This document shows positions 16,947-26,509 of a DNA stretch of 26,509 nucleotides, in pieces. The translations under genes and the position numbers were made by a program. The number at the start of each line of letters is the position of its first letter. The stretch's first letter is position 1. The stretch comes from an uncultured Alphaproteobacteria bacterium. GTDB lineage: Bacteria > Pseudomonadota > Alphaproteobacteria > Rhizobiales > Beijerinckiaceae. The stretch spans positions 1-26,509 of the forward strand of contig CALKHP010000009.1 in assembly GCA_937988775.1 (NCBI GenBank). The letters run 5' to 3'. The notes beneath the pieces were generated by a model. It saw only the letters and a list, made by a program, of their open reading frames with translations. It was not told the DNA's origin and made no database searches.

Positions 16947-17217
16947 GAGTGTCCCTTTCGGATAACACAACCATAAGTTGAGTACGGTTAATACTTCGTG
17001 AAAAACTGAATAGATGCCATCTGAAGCCAAAATAAGTATTCAACAGCAAAGTAACTGTAGAAATATACCCCGACAGAATTCGGGATGTGCCGGCATTAAG
17101 ATTAACGGTTAAGAGTGTCTTCACCATCACGTTGCATAGACCAAGATATACAACCTATACGTGTATCGCCGCATCAGCGAACCACGCTCCACCGCGGCGA
17201 ATACATGGAGGGTTATC
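16947..17217. other. AT-rich divergent intergenic region
   Basis: 271 bases without a gene, much richer in A and T than the surroundings. It holds the promoters of the outer-membrane protein (minus) and the small secreted protein (plus). Small inverted repeats are present: TTAAC-G-GTTAA at 17102-17112, and GTTGAGTAC (16978-16986) against GTATTCAAC (17036-17044), which pair at 8 of 9 positions. AT-rich DNA of this kind in a GC-rich genome is a usual target of nucleoid or zinc-finger (MucR/Ros-type) silencers; that is inference. Confidence 0.5.
17132..17160 (+). promoter_or_regulatory. Candidate promoter of the small secreted Leu-Asn repeat protein
   Basis: TTGCAT (17132-17137) and CTATAC (17155-17160) are 17 bases apart. 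The latter is close to the CTATAT -10 described for rhizobial housekeeping promoters. It leaves a leader of about 50 bases before the ATG at 17218. Confidence 0.45.
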
Positions 17218-17523
17218 ATGAAATACGCAGTTCTCGCCGTCACGCTCGCGACTCTCGCCGCCACGCCGGCTCTGGCCGGCGGCCGTGGCCATGGCATGGC
17301 GATGCATGGCGGGGGCCTTGTCGGCTCCATCCTCGCACCGGTCACCACCACGGTGTCGGCGCTCAACGTCACGGCGCTGAACGGCGTCGGCGTGCTGAAC
17401 GGTTCCGCCATCCTGAGCGGCAACAGCGTCAACGTCCTCAACGGCAACCGCACCGGCCTCAACGCCCCGGTGCTGATCAGGGGCCTGCTCGGCGGCGGTT
17501 CGCATGGCTGCGGCTGCTTCTGA
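17218..17523 (+). CDS. Small secreted Leu-Asn repeat protein with C-terminal Cys-Gly-Cys
   Basis: Protein of 101 residues of unknown function. A clear signal peptide (MKYAVLAVTLATLAATPALA) precedes a mature part of about 81 residues with almost no charge. From about residue 47 to 90 it shows degenerate units of six to eight residues that begin with Leu-Asn or Leu-Ser (LNVTA, LNGVGV, LNGSAI, LSGNSVNV, LNGNRTG, LNAPVLI). It ends GGGSHGCGCF. The pattern recalls self-assembling surface proteins such as chaplins, but I cannot claim homology. GGAGG lies seven bases before the ATG, a strong site, so expression may be high. A 28-base palindrome follows the stop. Confidence 0.8.
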   Translation: MKYAVLAVTLATLAATPALAGGRGHGMAMHGGGLVGSILAPVTTTVSALNVTALNGVGVLNGSAILSGNSVNVLNGNRTGLNAPVLIRGLLGGGSHGCGCF

Positions 17524-17540
17524 ACCAGTGCTTCCTGACG

Positions 17541-17568
17541 CGAGGAGGGCCGGAGCCGGCCCTCCTCG
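17541..17568. terminator. Perfect 28-base palindrome after the small secreted gene
   Basis: CGAGGAGGGCCGG (17541-17553) and its exact complement (17556-17568) flank only two bases. It starts 17 bases after the stop at 17523. There is no U-tract, but the very stable stem suggests a transcript end or stabiliser ahead of the cyclase gene. Confidence 0.6.
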
Positions 17569-17646
17569 ACAGATGCCGCGCCGGGGGGCATCATCGGCCG
17601 AGCGCCTCGCGAGAATCCGCACAGTCCGCGACGCGACGCGCATGAG

Positions 17647-19347
17647 ATGCCTAGAACCGTGCCGAATCCGCCCGCCTCTCCTCAAGTTTCCCTCGCCGCC
17701 GGCAGGATGGCGCCGTTCGAGGCGCGCCTGCGGGATTTGCGGCTCGCCACCGGGCTGGTGCTTGCCGCCTTCCTCATCTGCCACTTCCTGAACCACGCGC
17801 TCGGCCTGATCTCGCTCCAGGCGATGGAGGCCGGCCGGGCCTGGTTCATCGCCATCTGGTCGCGGCCGCTGGCGCAGGTCGTGCTTTATGCTTCCCTCCT
17901 GGTGCATTTCCTGCTGGCCCTGCTGGCGCTCTATCGCCACAAGACCCTGCGCATGCCCGGGCGCGAGGCAGCACAACTCGTGCTCGGCCTGGCGATTCCC
18001 TTCCTGCTGATCGAGCATGTCGCCGGCACGCGCATCGAACTGGCGCTGTCGGGCCGCGTTTCGGCCTATCCGCAAGTGGTGCGCAGCCTTTGGCTGCTGG
18101 CGCCGCAACAGGGCGTGCTGCAGGCGGTGGCGCTGGTCGTCGTCTGGCTGCATGGCTGTTTCGGCATCTGGTTCTGGCTGCGCGCCAAGCCATGGTTCCC
18201 GCGCTATGCGCCGCTGCTATTCGCCTTCGCCCTGCTCGTGCCGGTGCTGGCCCTGCTCGGCTTCGCGGAAGCCGGCAAGCAATCCGTCGGCCTGCCGGCC
18301 ACGACCAATTTCGCGCCCGATCCGGGGCTGCTGCCGATCAAGATGATGCTTTACACGCTGTTCCTGGTCGCGATCGGCGCGACGCTGCTCGTGCGCCTGC
18401 TGCGCGTCGCGGCCGTGCATGCGCGCCGCGTGCGCATCACCTATCCCGATGGCCGCACGATCAGCGTGCCGCGCGGCTTCACCGTGCTCGAGGCCAGCCG
18501 CAGCGCCGGCATCCCGCATCTGTCGAGTTGCGGCGGCAAGGGGCGCTGTTCCACCTGCCGGGTCCGGGTCGTGCAGGGGCTCGCCGACCTGGCGCCACCC
18601 GGCCCGATCGAACGCATGACGCTCACCCGCATCAAGGCGGGGCCGGAGGTGCGCCTTGCCTGCCAGATCAGGCCGACCGCCGCGCTCGCGGTGGCGCCGA
18701 TCCTCGCCGCCTCGACCGTGCTGCGCGGGCCACGGCACGGGGCGCGGAGCACCGCCAGCCGCGAGCACGAGGTCGCGGTGCTGTTCTGCGACCTGCGCGG
18801 CTTCACCCGCCTCAGCGAGCGGCGCCTGCCCTATGACACGGTCTTCGTGCTCAACCGCTATTTCGAGGTCGTCGGCGCCGCGGTCGAGGAAAGCGGCGGC
18901 TATCTCGACAAGTTCATCGGCGACGGCGCGCTGGCGCTGTTCGGGCTGAATGGCGACGCCGATACCGCCGCGCGCCAGGCGCTGGCCGCCGCACGGCGCA
19001 TCGCCGTCGGGCTCGCGCTGCTCAACGACTTGCTGCACGACGAACTGGGCGAGCCGCTGCGCATCGCCATGGGCCTGCATGCCGGCGGCGCCATTGTCGG
19101 CGAGATGGGCTACGGCCCGGCCTCCAGCCTGACCGCCGTCGGCGACACCATCAACACGGCCAGCCGCCTCGAGGGCATCGCCAAGGAACTCGATGCCGAA
19201 CTCGTCGTCTCGGCCGCTCTCGCCCACCGCGCCGGCATCGACATGACCGGCCATGAGAGCCGCGTCATCATGGTGCGCGGCCGGCAGGCGGAAGTCCCGG
19301 CCTGGATCTTCCCGCGGGCGGGCGAATTGCCGGTGGCGGCCTCGTAA
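17647..19347 (+). CDS. Membrane adenylate cyclase with heme-type anchor and 2Fe-2S domain
   Basis: Protein of 566 residues in three parts. Residues about 30-255 form six helices like the cytochrome b subunit of succinate dehydrogenase, with candidate heme ligands H46, H50, H87, H98, H124 and H169. Residues about 262-350 form a ferredoxin-type 2Fe-2S domain (C295, C301, C304, C339). Residues about 375-555 form a class III nucleotide cyclase: metal Asp 382 (CDLRGFT) and 426 (IGDG), adenine-type Lys 422 and Thr 496, and transition-state Asn 503 and Arg 507 (GDTINTASRLEG). All catalytic residues are present, so it should be active as an adenylate cyclase. The Sinorhizobium CyaC is a known quinone-responsive diheme relative. 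No Shine-Dalgarno precedes ATG 17647; ATG 17707 is an alternative. It is convergent with sugE, three bases away. Confidence 0.9.
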   Translation: MPRTVPNPPASPQVSLAAGRMAPFEARLRDLRLATGLVLAAFLICHFLNHALGLISLQAMEAGRAWFIAIWSRPLAQVVLYASLLVHFLLALLALYRHKTLRMPGREAAQLVLGLAIPFLLIEHVAGTRIELALSGRVSAYPQVVRSLWLLAPQQGVLQAVALVVVWLHGCFGIWFWLRAKPWFPRYAPLLFAFALLVPVLALLGFAEAGKQSVGLPATTNFAPDPGLLPIKMMLYTLFLVAIGATLLVRLLRVAAVHARRVRITYPDGRTISVPRGFTVLEASRSAGIPHLSSCGGKGRCSTCRVRVVQGLADLAPPGPIERMTLTRIKAGPEVRLACQIRPTAALAVAPILAASTVLRGPRHGARSTASREHEVAVLFCDLRGFTRLSERRLPYDTVFVLNRYFEVVGAAVEESGGYLDKFIGDGALALFGLNGDADTAARQALAAARRIAVGLALLNDLLHDELGEPLRIAMGLHAGGAIVGEMGYGPASSLTAVGDTINTASRLEGIAKELDAELVVSAALAHRAGIDMTGHESRVIMVRGRQAEVPAWIFPRAGELPVAAS

Positions 19348-19350
19348 CCG

Positions 19351-19665
19351 TCACGCCACCAGTTTCAGCCCGACAATGCCGGCGACGATCAGGCCGATGC
19401 AGCCAAGCCGCAGCGCCGTCGCCGGATCGGCGAACAGGTAGATGCCGAGCAGCGCCGTGCCGACGGTGCCGATGCCGGTCCACACCGCATAGGCCGTGCC
19501 GACCGGCAGCGTCTTGAGCGCAAGACCGAGCAGCACGACGCTGATCACCATGCTCAGCGCGGTGAGCGCCGTCGGCCATGGCCGCGTGAAACCGTCAGTG
19601 TATTTCAGGCCGATCGCCCAGCCGATCTCGAACAGGCCGGCGACGAACAGGATGAGCCAGGGCAT
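19351..19665 (-). CDS. sugE: Guanidinium exporter SugE/Gdx (SMR family)
   Basis: Four-helix small multidrug resistance transporter of 104 residues that works as a dimer, exporting guanidinium in exchange for protons. The sequence is that of the SugE/Gdx branch rather than EmrE: LFEIGWAIGLKYTDGFTR with the essential Glu 13, TLPVGTAYAVWTGIGTVGT, and CIGLIVAGIVGLKL at the end. It has a GGAG Shine-Dalgarno eight bases before the ATG. A guanidine-II riboswitch lies immediately upstream, which independently supports the substrate. Convergent with the cyclase, with three bases between the stops. Confidence 0.95.
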   Translation of the reverse strand: MPWLILFVAGLFEIGWAIGLKYTDGFTRPWPTALTALSMVISVVLLGLALKTLPVGTAYAVWTGIGTVGTALLGIYLFADPATALRLGCIGLIVAGIVGLKLVA

Positions 19666-19673
19666 ACGCTTGT

Positions 19674-19722
19674 CTCCGCCGGGCCGTCCCGCTCGATGCT
19701 GATGGTCGCGGTCGTCCGCGAC
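19674..19722 (-). promoter_or_regulatory. Guanidine-II (mini-ykkC) riboswitch upstream of sugE
   Basis: On the minus strand, GTCGCGGACGACCGCGAC (19722-19705) folds as a 7-bp hairpin with an ACGA loop. After a 13-base linker, CGGGACGGCCCG (19691-19680) folds as a 4-bp hairpin with an ACGG loop. Two hairpins with ACGR tetraloops followed directly by the Shine-Dalgarno are the definition of the mini-ykkC class, which binds two guanidine molecules. The GGAG (19677-19674) is two bases past the second stem, so guanidine binding would plausibly expose it and turn sugE translation on. I recognised it by its structure; no covariance search was run. Confidence 0.85.
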
Positions 19723-19936
19723 GGGCGGATCATGCCCGAATTCAGTGGATAGTTCAATCCGCAGCGCCGCCGGGCCTCAATATCAACGCATTGAATTTGC
19801 ATGATTCCGCGCTATTCAATAATATGCCGGCTAATCAAAACAGCAGCGATATTCGCATCGCCGCCGCATCGATTTTTTCACGATAATTGACGATGAATCA
19901 TTAGCTTACGCCAAATCGAAGGAGAACACCGCCGCA
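19723..19936. other. AT-rich divergent region between sugE and the Na+/Pi cotransporter
   Basis: No gene is seen. It must hold both promoters. Repeated TTCAAT/ATTGAA elements occur (near 19757, 19791 and 19816). On the minus strand a TTGAAT and a TTCAAT are 18 bases apart and could be a weak sugE promoter. I could not identify a reliable promoter for the plus-strand gene, and no Pho box is evident. Confidence 0.3.
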
Positions 19937-21652
19937 ATGTCCGCCACCGCAACTCTTCTCCAGATCGCAGGGTTCGTCGCCCTTATGCTCTGGGGCCTCC
20001 ACATGATCCATTCAGGAGTTCTGCGGGCTTTCGGCGGCGATTTGCGACGTGTGCTGATGCGCGGGCTGAACAGCCGCTGGAAGGCGGCGCTGGCGGGGCT
20101 CGGCATCACCGCACTGCTGCAAAGCAGCACCGCGACCGGGCTGATGACGCAAAGCTTCATCGCCAGCGGACTGATGACGCTCGGCACGGCGATCGCCGTC
20201 ATGCTCGGCGCCAATGTCGGCACCACGCTGATCGTGCAATTGCTGACCTTCGACGTCGCGGCGATCGCGCCGGTGCTGATCCTGGTCGGGCTGATCGCCT
20301 TCAAGCGCGGCCGGGCGACGCGGGTGCGCGACATGGGCCGCGTCATCATCGGCCTCGGCCTGCTGCTGCTGGCGCTGCATCTGGTGCTCGGCGCCCTGCG
20401 GCCGGTCGAGAACGCGCAGGCGCTGCGCGACCTGTTCACCATGCTGGCCAGCGATCCGCTGATGAACATCGCCATCGCCGCGCTGCTGACCTGGGCGGCG
20501 CATTCGAGCGTCGCCATCGTGCTGTTCGTGATGTCGCTTGCCTCCGGCGGCATCATCCCGGTTCCGGCGGCGCTGGCGCTGGTGCTCGGCGCCAATCTCG
20601 GCAGCGTCATCCCGCAATATTTCGCGGTGCGCAGCAATGTCGATGCCAGCCGCCTGATTCTCGCGAGCTTCATCGTGCGCGGCGTCGGCTGCGCCGCGGC
20701 GATCCCGTTCCTGCCGCGCATCGCGGCGGCCATTGCCAGCGTCGATCCCGATATCGCCCGTCAGGTCGCCGATTTCCACACCTTGTTCAACCTCGTGCTG
20801 GCGCTTGTCTTCCTGGCGTTGCTCGATCCGCTCGCCCGGCTCTGCGTGCGGGCGCTGCCGGCGGCCCAGACCGTCGCCGACCCGGCCCGGCCGCGCTATA
20901 TCGATGCGACCATGCTCAAGAACCCGGCCATCGCGCTGTCGAATGCCGAGCGCGAGGTGCTGCGCATGATCGATGTCGTCGAGGCGATGCTGCAGGATTT
21001 TCTCGCCGCCATCGAGAAGAACGACCGCAAGCGCCTGTCCGCCATCGCCGCCAAGGACGATATCGTCGACAAGCTGCACAGCGCCATCAAGCTGTACCTG
21101 ACCCGCGTCAGCCGCGAGAACACGCTCACCGAGGCCGAAGCCAAGCGTTGCTCCGACATTCTCGCCTTCGCGATCAATCTCGAGCATATCGGCGACATCC
21201 TCGACAAGAACCTGCGCAATCTCGCCGCCAAGAAGATCAAGAACCGGCTGAATTTCTCCAGTGAGGGGCTGGCGGAGATCAAATCCATGCACCAGGGCGC
21301 GCTCGACAATCTCAAGCTCGCCACCAGCGTGTTCATGTCGGGCGATGCCGCGAGCGCGCGCCGGCTGCTCAACGCCAAGGTGCGCGCGCGCAATCTCGAG
21401 GCGACGCTGACCGGCAATCACCTGCGCCGCCTGCGCGAAGGCCGCCCGGAAAGCCTGGAAACCAGCGCGCTGCATATCGACATCGCGCGCGACCTGAAGC
21501 GCATCACGGCGCATGAGGTCGCCGTCGCCTACCCCATCCTCGAGGCGGAGGGCGCGCTACGCCCAAGCCGCCTGCGCGACAGCGAGCCGGCAACGCCCGC
21601 CATTCCGGGCGGAGCCCCATCGCCGGCTGCGCGCGGAGTGGCGCCTACTTGA
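19937..21652 (+). CDS. Na+/phosphate cotransporter family protein with PhoU-like domain
   Basis: Inner-membrane protein of 571 residues. Two inverted Na/Pi-cotransporter repeats fill residues 1-310. The first has the signature LLQSSTATG (Q62-S63-S64) and the second AAHSSVAIV at 187-195, with His in place of the usual Gln. A cytoplasmic PhoU-like helical domain spans about 335-530 (LRMIDVVEAMLQDFLAAI, SDILAFAINLEHIGDILDKN). It would import phosphate with sodium, or balance phosphate, as NptA/YjbB-type proteins do; direction is not determinable. GGAG lies 12 bases before the ATG, a long spacing. The Pro/Ala-rich tail ends in an 8-base overlap with the convergent DUF3096 gene. Confidence 0.92.
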   Translation: MSATATLLQIAGFVALMLWGLHMIHSGVLRAFGGDLRRVLMRGLNSRWKAALAGLGITALLQSSTATGLMTQSFIASGLMTLGTAIAVMLGANVGTTLIVQLLTFDVAAIAPVLILVGLIAFKRGRATRVRDMGRVIIGLGLLLLALHLVLGALRPVENAQALRDLFTMLASDPLMNIAIAALLTWAAHSSVAIVLFVMSLASGGIIPVPAALALVLGANLGSVIPQYFAVRSNVDASRLILASFIVRGVGCAAAIPFLPRIAAAIASVDPDIARQVADFHTLFNLVLALVFLALLDPLARLCVRALPAAQTVADPARPRYIDATMLKNPAIALSNAEREVLRMIDVVEAMLQDFLAAIEKNDRKRLSAIAAKDDIVDKLHSAIKLYLTRVSRENTLTEAEAKRCSDILAFAINLEHIGDILDKNLRNLAAKKIKNRLNFSSEGLAEIKSMHQGALDNLKLATSVFMSGDAASARRLLNAKVRARNLEATLTGNHLRRLREGRPESLETSALHIDIARDLKRITAHEVAVAYPILEAEGALRPSRLRDSEPATPAIPGGAPSPAARGVAPT

Positions 21653-21788
21653 TCAGGCCGAGCCCCAGAATGCCGACCAGGATCAGGTAAAGCGCGACGA
21701 TGTAGTTCAGCAGACGCGGCATCACCAGGATCAGGATGCCGGCGGCGAGCGCGACGACGGGCTGCAGGTGGGCGATGGACATCGTCAT
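21645..21788 (-). CDS. DUF3096 family small membrane protein
   Basis: Protein of 47 residues with two hydrophobic helices, matching DUF3096 (PF11295) as I know it: VVALAAGILILVMPRLLNYI then VALYLILVGILGL. Function unknown. Start 21788 has AAGGAG eight bases upstream; ATG 21782 is the alternative. The stop overlaps the end of the Na+/Pi cotransporter gene by eight bases on the opposite strand. Confidence 0.8.
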   Translation of the reverse strand: MTMSIAHLQPVVALAAGILILVMPRLLNYIVALYLILVGILGLGLIK

Positions 21789-21851
21789 GGGCTGCTCCTT
21801 CGGTTTTGACCTCGCATGGCCGCGCATCACGTCACGGCGACGATCACGGAA

Positions 21852-22247
21852 TCACGCACGGCCACGCCCGGCATCCACGCTCCACGGGCCAGGCCCCGCG
21901 AACACGAGATACAGGAACACGAAGCAGAACAGGACCGCCGCCTCGCCGCCGTTATTGACCGGAAAAAAGCTCTTCGGCGCATGCGCCATCCAGTAGGCGA
22001 TCGCCATCTCGCCAGACATGACGAAGGCGGCCGCGCGCGAGAACAGGCCGATCAGCAGCAGCACGCCGCCGATGATCTCGATCAGGCCGGCGATGCCCGG
22101 CAACGAGGCCAGCGCCACGCCGGACGAGCCACCGGCCGGGAAGCCAAGCAGCTTCTGCGTGCCATGCTCGATGAAGAGCAGCGCCACGACAATGCGCAGG
22201 ATGCTCAGCATGCGCGGCGCCCAGATATCGAGTGTCGTCTTGTCCAT
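21852..22247 (-). CDS. DoxX family membrane protein
   Basis: Protein of 131 residues with four membrane helices of the DoxX family (PF07681). The family features are LRIVVALLFIEHGTQKLLGF in helix 1, LPGIAGLIEIIGGVLLLIGL in helix 2 and MSGEMAIAYWMAHAPKSFFP in helix 3. DoxX-like proteins are poorly understood membrane proteins tied to redox or thiol stress in some bacteria. The start is uncertain: 22247 (MDKTTLD) fits the family and has AAGG about 11 bases upstream, while 22256 adds three residues. It lies 63 bases upstream of the DUF3096 gene on the same strand and may form a pair with it. Confidence 0.88.
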   Translation of the reverse strand: MDKTTLDIWAPRMLSILRIVVALLFIEHGTQKLLGFPAGGSSGVALASLPGIAGLIEIIGGVLLLIGLFSRAAAFVMSGEMAIAYWMAHAPKSFFPVNNGGEAAVLFCFVFLYLVFAGPGPWSVDAGRGRA

Positions 22248-22350
22248 GTCGACCATCACCTTCGCTGAGAGAACACCGGCAAAGATACGGCGATTCGGGG
22301 CCAACAGCGACCGATACCGGTGGACCGGCGGCAAACCGTTGCTTTTTCCC

Positions 22351-22379
22351 CTTCCAACGCGGCAAATGCCGGTCTATAG
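22351..22379 (+). promoter_or_regulatory. Candidate carB promoter
   Basis: CTATAG (22374-22379) resembles the alphaproteobacterial -10. Seventeen bases upstream is CTTCCA (22351-22356), a weak -35. It would leave a leader of about 95 bases with a GC-rich inverted segment around 22405-22417. The 233-base gap before carB supports an independent promoter. Confidence 0.3.
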
Positions 22380-22480
22380 GGGCGCCTTAGCATTCAACAT
22401 TCCACGCGCGTTGCGCGCCCCGTCGTTTCTGCGCCGGGCGGCTTCCGCGTGCGACCACAAGCCCGGACGGGCGGAGCATC

Positions 22481-25816
<3,336 letters not shown>

Positions 25817-25828
25817 AGGCGCCGTCTT

Positions 25829-25986
25829 GTCCCGGGCTTGACCCGGGACCCAGCCTTGTCGGCAGATGCGCCGATAAACCTTCTCCCACCTGTGGGAGAA
25901 GGTGGCGCGAAGCGCCGGATGAGGGCAGCCCATCGATAGGCTCCCTCACCCGCCTGCCGGCACCCTCTCCCGCCAGCGGGAGAGGG
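25829..25986. repeat. Mosaic of intergenic palindromic repeats (RIME-like)
   Basis: Four perfect inverted repeats occur in tandem between the convergent carB and Lrp-type genes: GTCCCGGG-loop-CCCGGGAC (25829-25849), an 11-bp stem CCTTCTCCCAC (25879-25902), GGCGC-GAA-GCGCC (25904-25916) and an 11-bp stem CCCTCTCCCGC (25963-25986). The CTTCTCCCAC...GTGGGAGAAGGTGG with GGATGAGGG block is of a type I recognise as common in rhizobial and related genomes. They probably serve as transcript ends for both genes. Confidence 0.8.
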
Positions 25987-25995
25987 GCGAGCCGC

Positions 25996-26460
25996 CTATT
26001 CCATCGGCACCAGTGCGGCGTCTTTGACCTGCCCGATGGTCAGCGCCGTGCGCACATTGCGCACATTCGGCAGCGCCGTCAGGTCGCGCACCAGGCCCTG
26101 GAAGGCCGCGAGGTCCGGCGCGACGCATTTCAGCATGAAATCGACCTCGCCCGACAGCGTCCAGCACTCGCGCACCATCGGCCAGGCCCGCATATGCTCG
26201 CCGAAAGCTTCGAGATCGGCATCGGCTTGGCTGGCGAGATTGACCATCGCGAAGCACACGACATCCTGGCCGAGCTTCTGCGGATCGAGCAGCGCGCGAT
26301 AGCCCCGGATGAAGCCTGCCTCCTCGAGCGCCCGCACGCGCCTGAGGCAAGGCGGCGCCGAAATGCCGACGCGCCGTGCCAGTTCGACATTGGTCATGCG
26401 ACCATCCGCCTGGAGTTCGGCCAGGATTTTACGGTCAAGAGCATCGATGCGGACGGTCAA
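25996..26460 (-). CDS. Lrp/AsnC family transcriptional regulator
   Basis: DNA-binding regulator of 154 residues. The N-terminal helix-turn-helix (LDRKILAELQADGRMTNVEL, then RRVGISAPPCLRRVRALEEA) covers about residues 7-50. The C-terminal RAM/AsnC effector domain follows (VRECWTLSGEVDFMLKCVAPDL at about 96-117). Such proteins form octamers and often sense amino acids; the effector is unknown. The best start is TTG at 26460 (TVRIDALDRKIL), with no ATG or GTG in frame within the window upstream and no clear Shine-Dalgarno; a start farther upstream, outside the window, cannot be excluded. Convergent with carB. Confidence 0.92.
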   Translation of the reverse strand: MTVRIDALDRKILAELQADGRMTNVELARRVGISAPPCLRRVRALEEAGFIRGYRALLDPQKLGQDVVCFAMVNLASQADADLEAFGEHMRAWPMVRECWTLSGEVDFMLKCVAPDLAAFQGLVRDLTALPNVRNVRTALTIGQVKDAALVPME

Positions 26461-26509
26461 CGGTGGGGCTCGGCTCTGTTGCGGCGGGAGGGAATCGCTT
26501 CGCCCGCCG

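Noticed and set aside
17115..17645. Alternative plus-strand frame of 176 codons over the small secreted gene
   Set aside because: The frame at 17218 has a signal peptide and a GGAGG site, while this one is Arg/Pro-rich and lacks both.
20012..21514. Minus-strand open frame of 500 codons opposite the Na+/Pi cotransporter
   Set aside because: Same type of antisense shadow: rich in Gln, Asp, Arg and His, no start signal, overlaps a conserved gene completely.
22405..22480. Possible attenuator or leader peptide before carB
   Set aside because: The leader is GC-rich and has small inverted segments, but no terminator with a U-tract and no Arg-rich short frame with a ribosome site was seen.

Overview
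The window is a high-GC chromosomal segment of an alphaproteobacterium, most likely Hyphomicrobiales (Rhizobiales). This rests on the fused mnhA-mnhB antiporter gene, the dnaG-rpoD / GatB-YqeY / carA neighbourhood, the RpoD sequence, small secreted proteins with a GCGPGWHP motif, and intergenic palindromic repeats of rhizobial type. Genus cannot be fixed from the sequence alone. There is no rRNA, tRNA, CRISPR array, phage or transposase.

Layout. (1) 1-5103, plus strand: the six-gene Mrp/Mnh/Pha-type Na+(K+)/H+ antiporter operon. mnhA (fused to mnhB, 5' end outside the window), mnhC, D, E, F and G overlap by 1-4 bases at every junction. A shared hairpin at 5105-5131 closes it. (2) 5155-10981, minus strand: a His-rich secreted protein, a lytic murein transglycosylase, a HlyU-like protein, rpoD and dnaG. 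(3) 11099-12757: an aldose 1-epimerase divergent from dnaG and convergent with a GatB/YqeY-domain gene that is itself divergent from carA. (4) 12758-15176, plus strand: carA, a methyltransferase and a low-affinity iron permease-like gene. The last shares its stop bases with a convergent gtrA-like gene. (5) 15173-17523: gtrA-like gene, a long perfect palindrome, an outer-membrane beta-barrel protein and, divergently across an AT-rich gap, a small secreted Leu-Asn repeat protein. (6) 17647-19665: a membrane diheme-like/2Fe-2S/class III nucleotide cyclase fusion, convergent with a SugE/Gdx guanidinium exporter. That exporter is preceded by a guanidine-II (mini-ykkC) riboswitch. (7) 19937-22247: Na+/Pi cotransporter with PhoU domain, a DUF3096 peptide and a DoxX protein. 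(8) 22481-26460: carB, a mosaic of intergenic repeats, and an Lrp/AsnC regulator.

Functionally this is mostly core housekeeping (replication primase, primary sigma factor, carbamoyl-phosphate synthase) plus ion homeostasis and envelope functions. The two carbamoyl-phosphate synthase subunits are encoded 8.5 kb apart. The best items for a second look are the riboswitch, the redox-type cyclase fusion, the Leu-Asn repeat secreted protein with a C-terminal Cys-Gly-Cys, the primase that lacks its zinc ligands, and a dispersed palindrome present in two related copies. I found no convincing undescribed multi-gene system.
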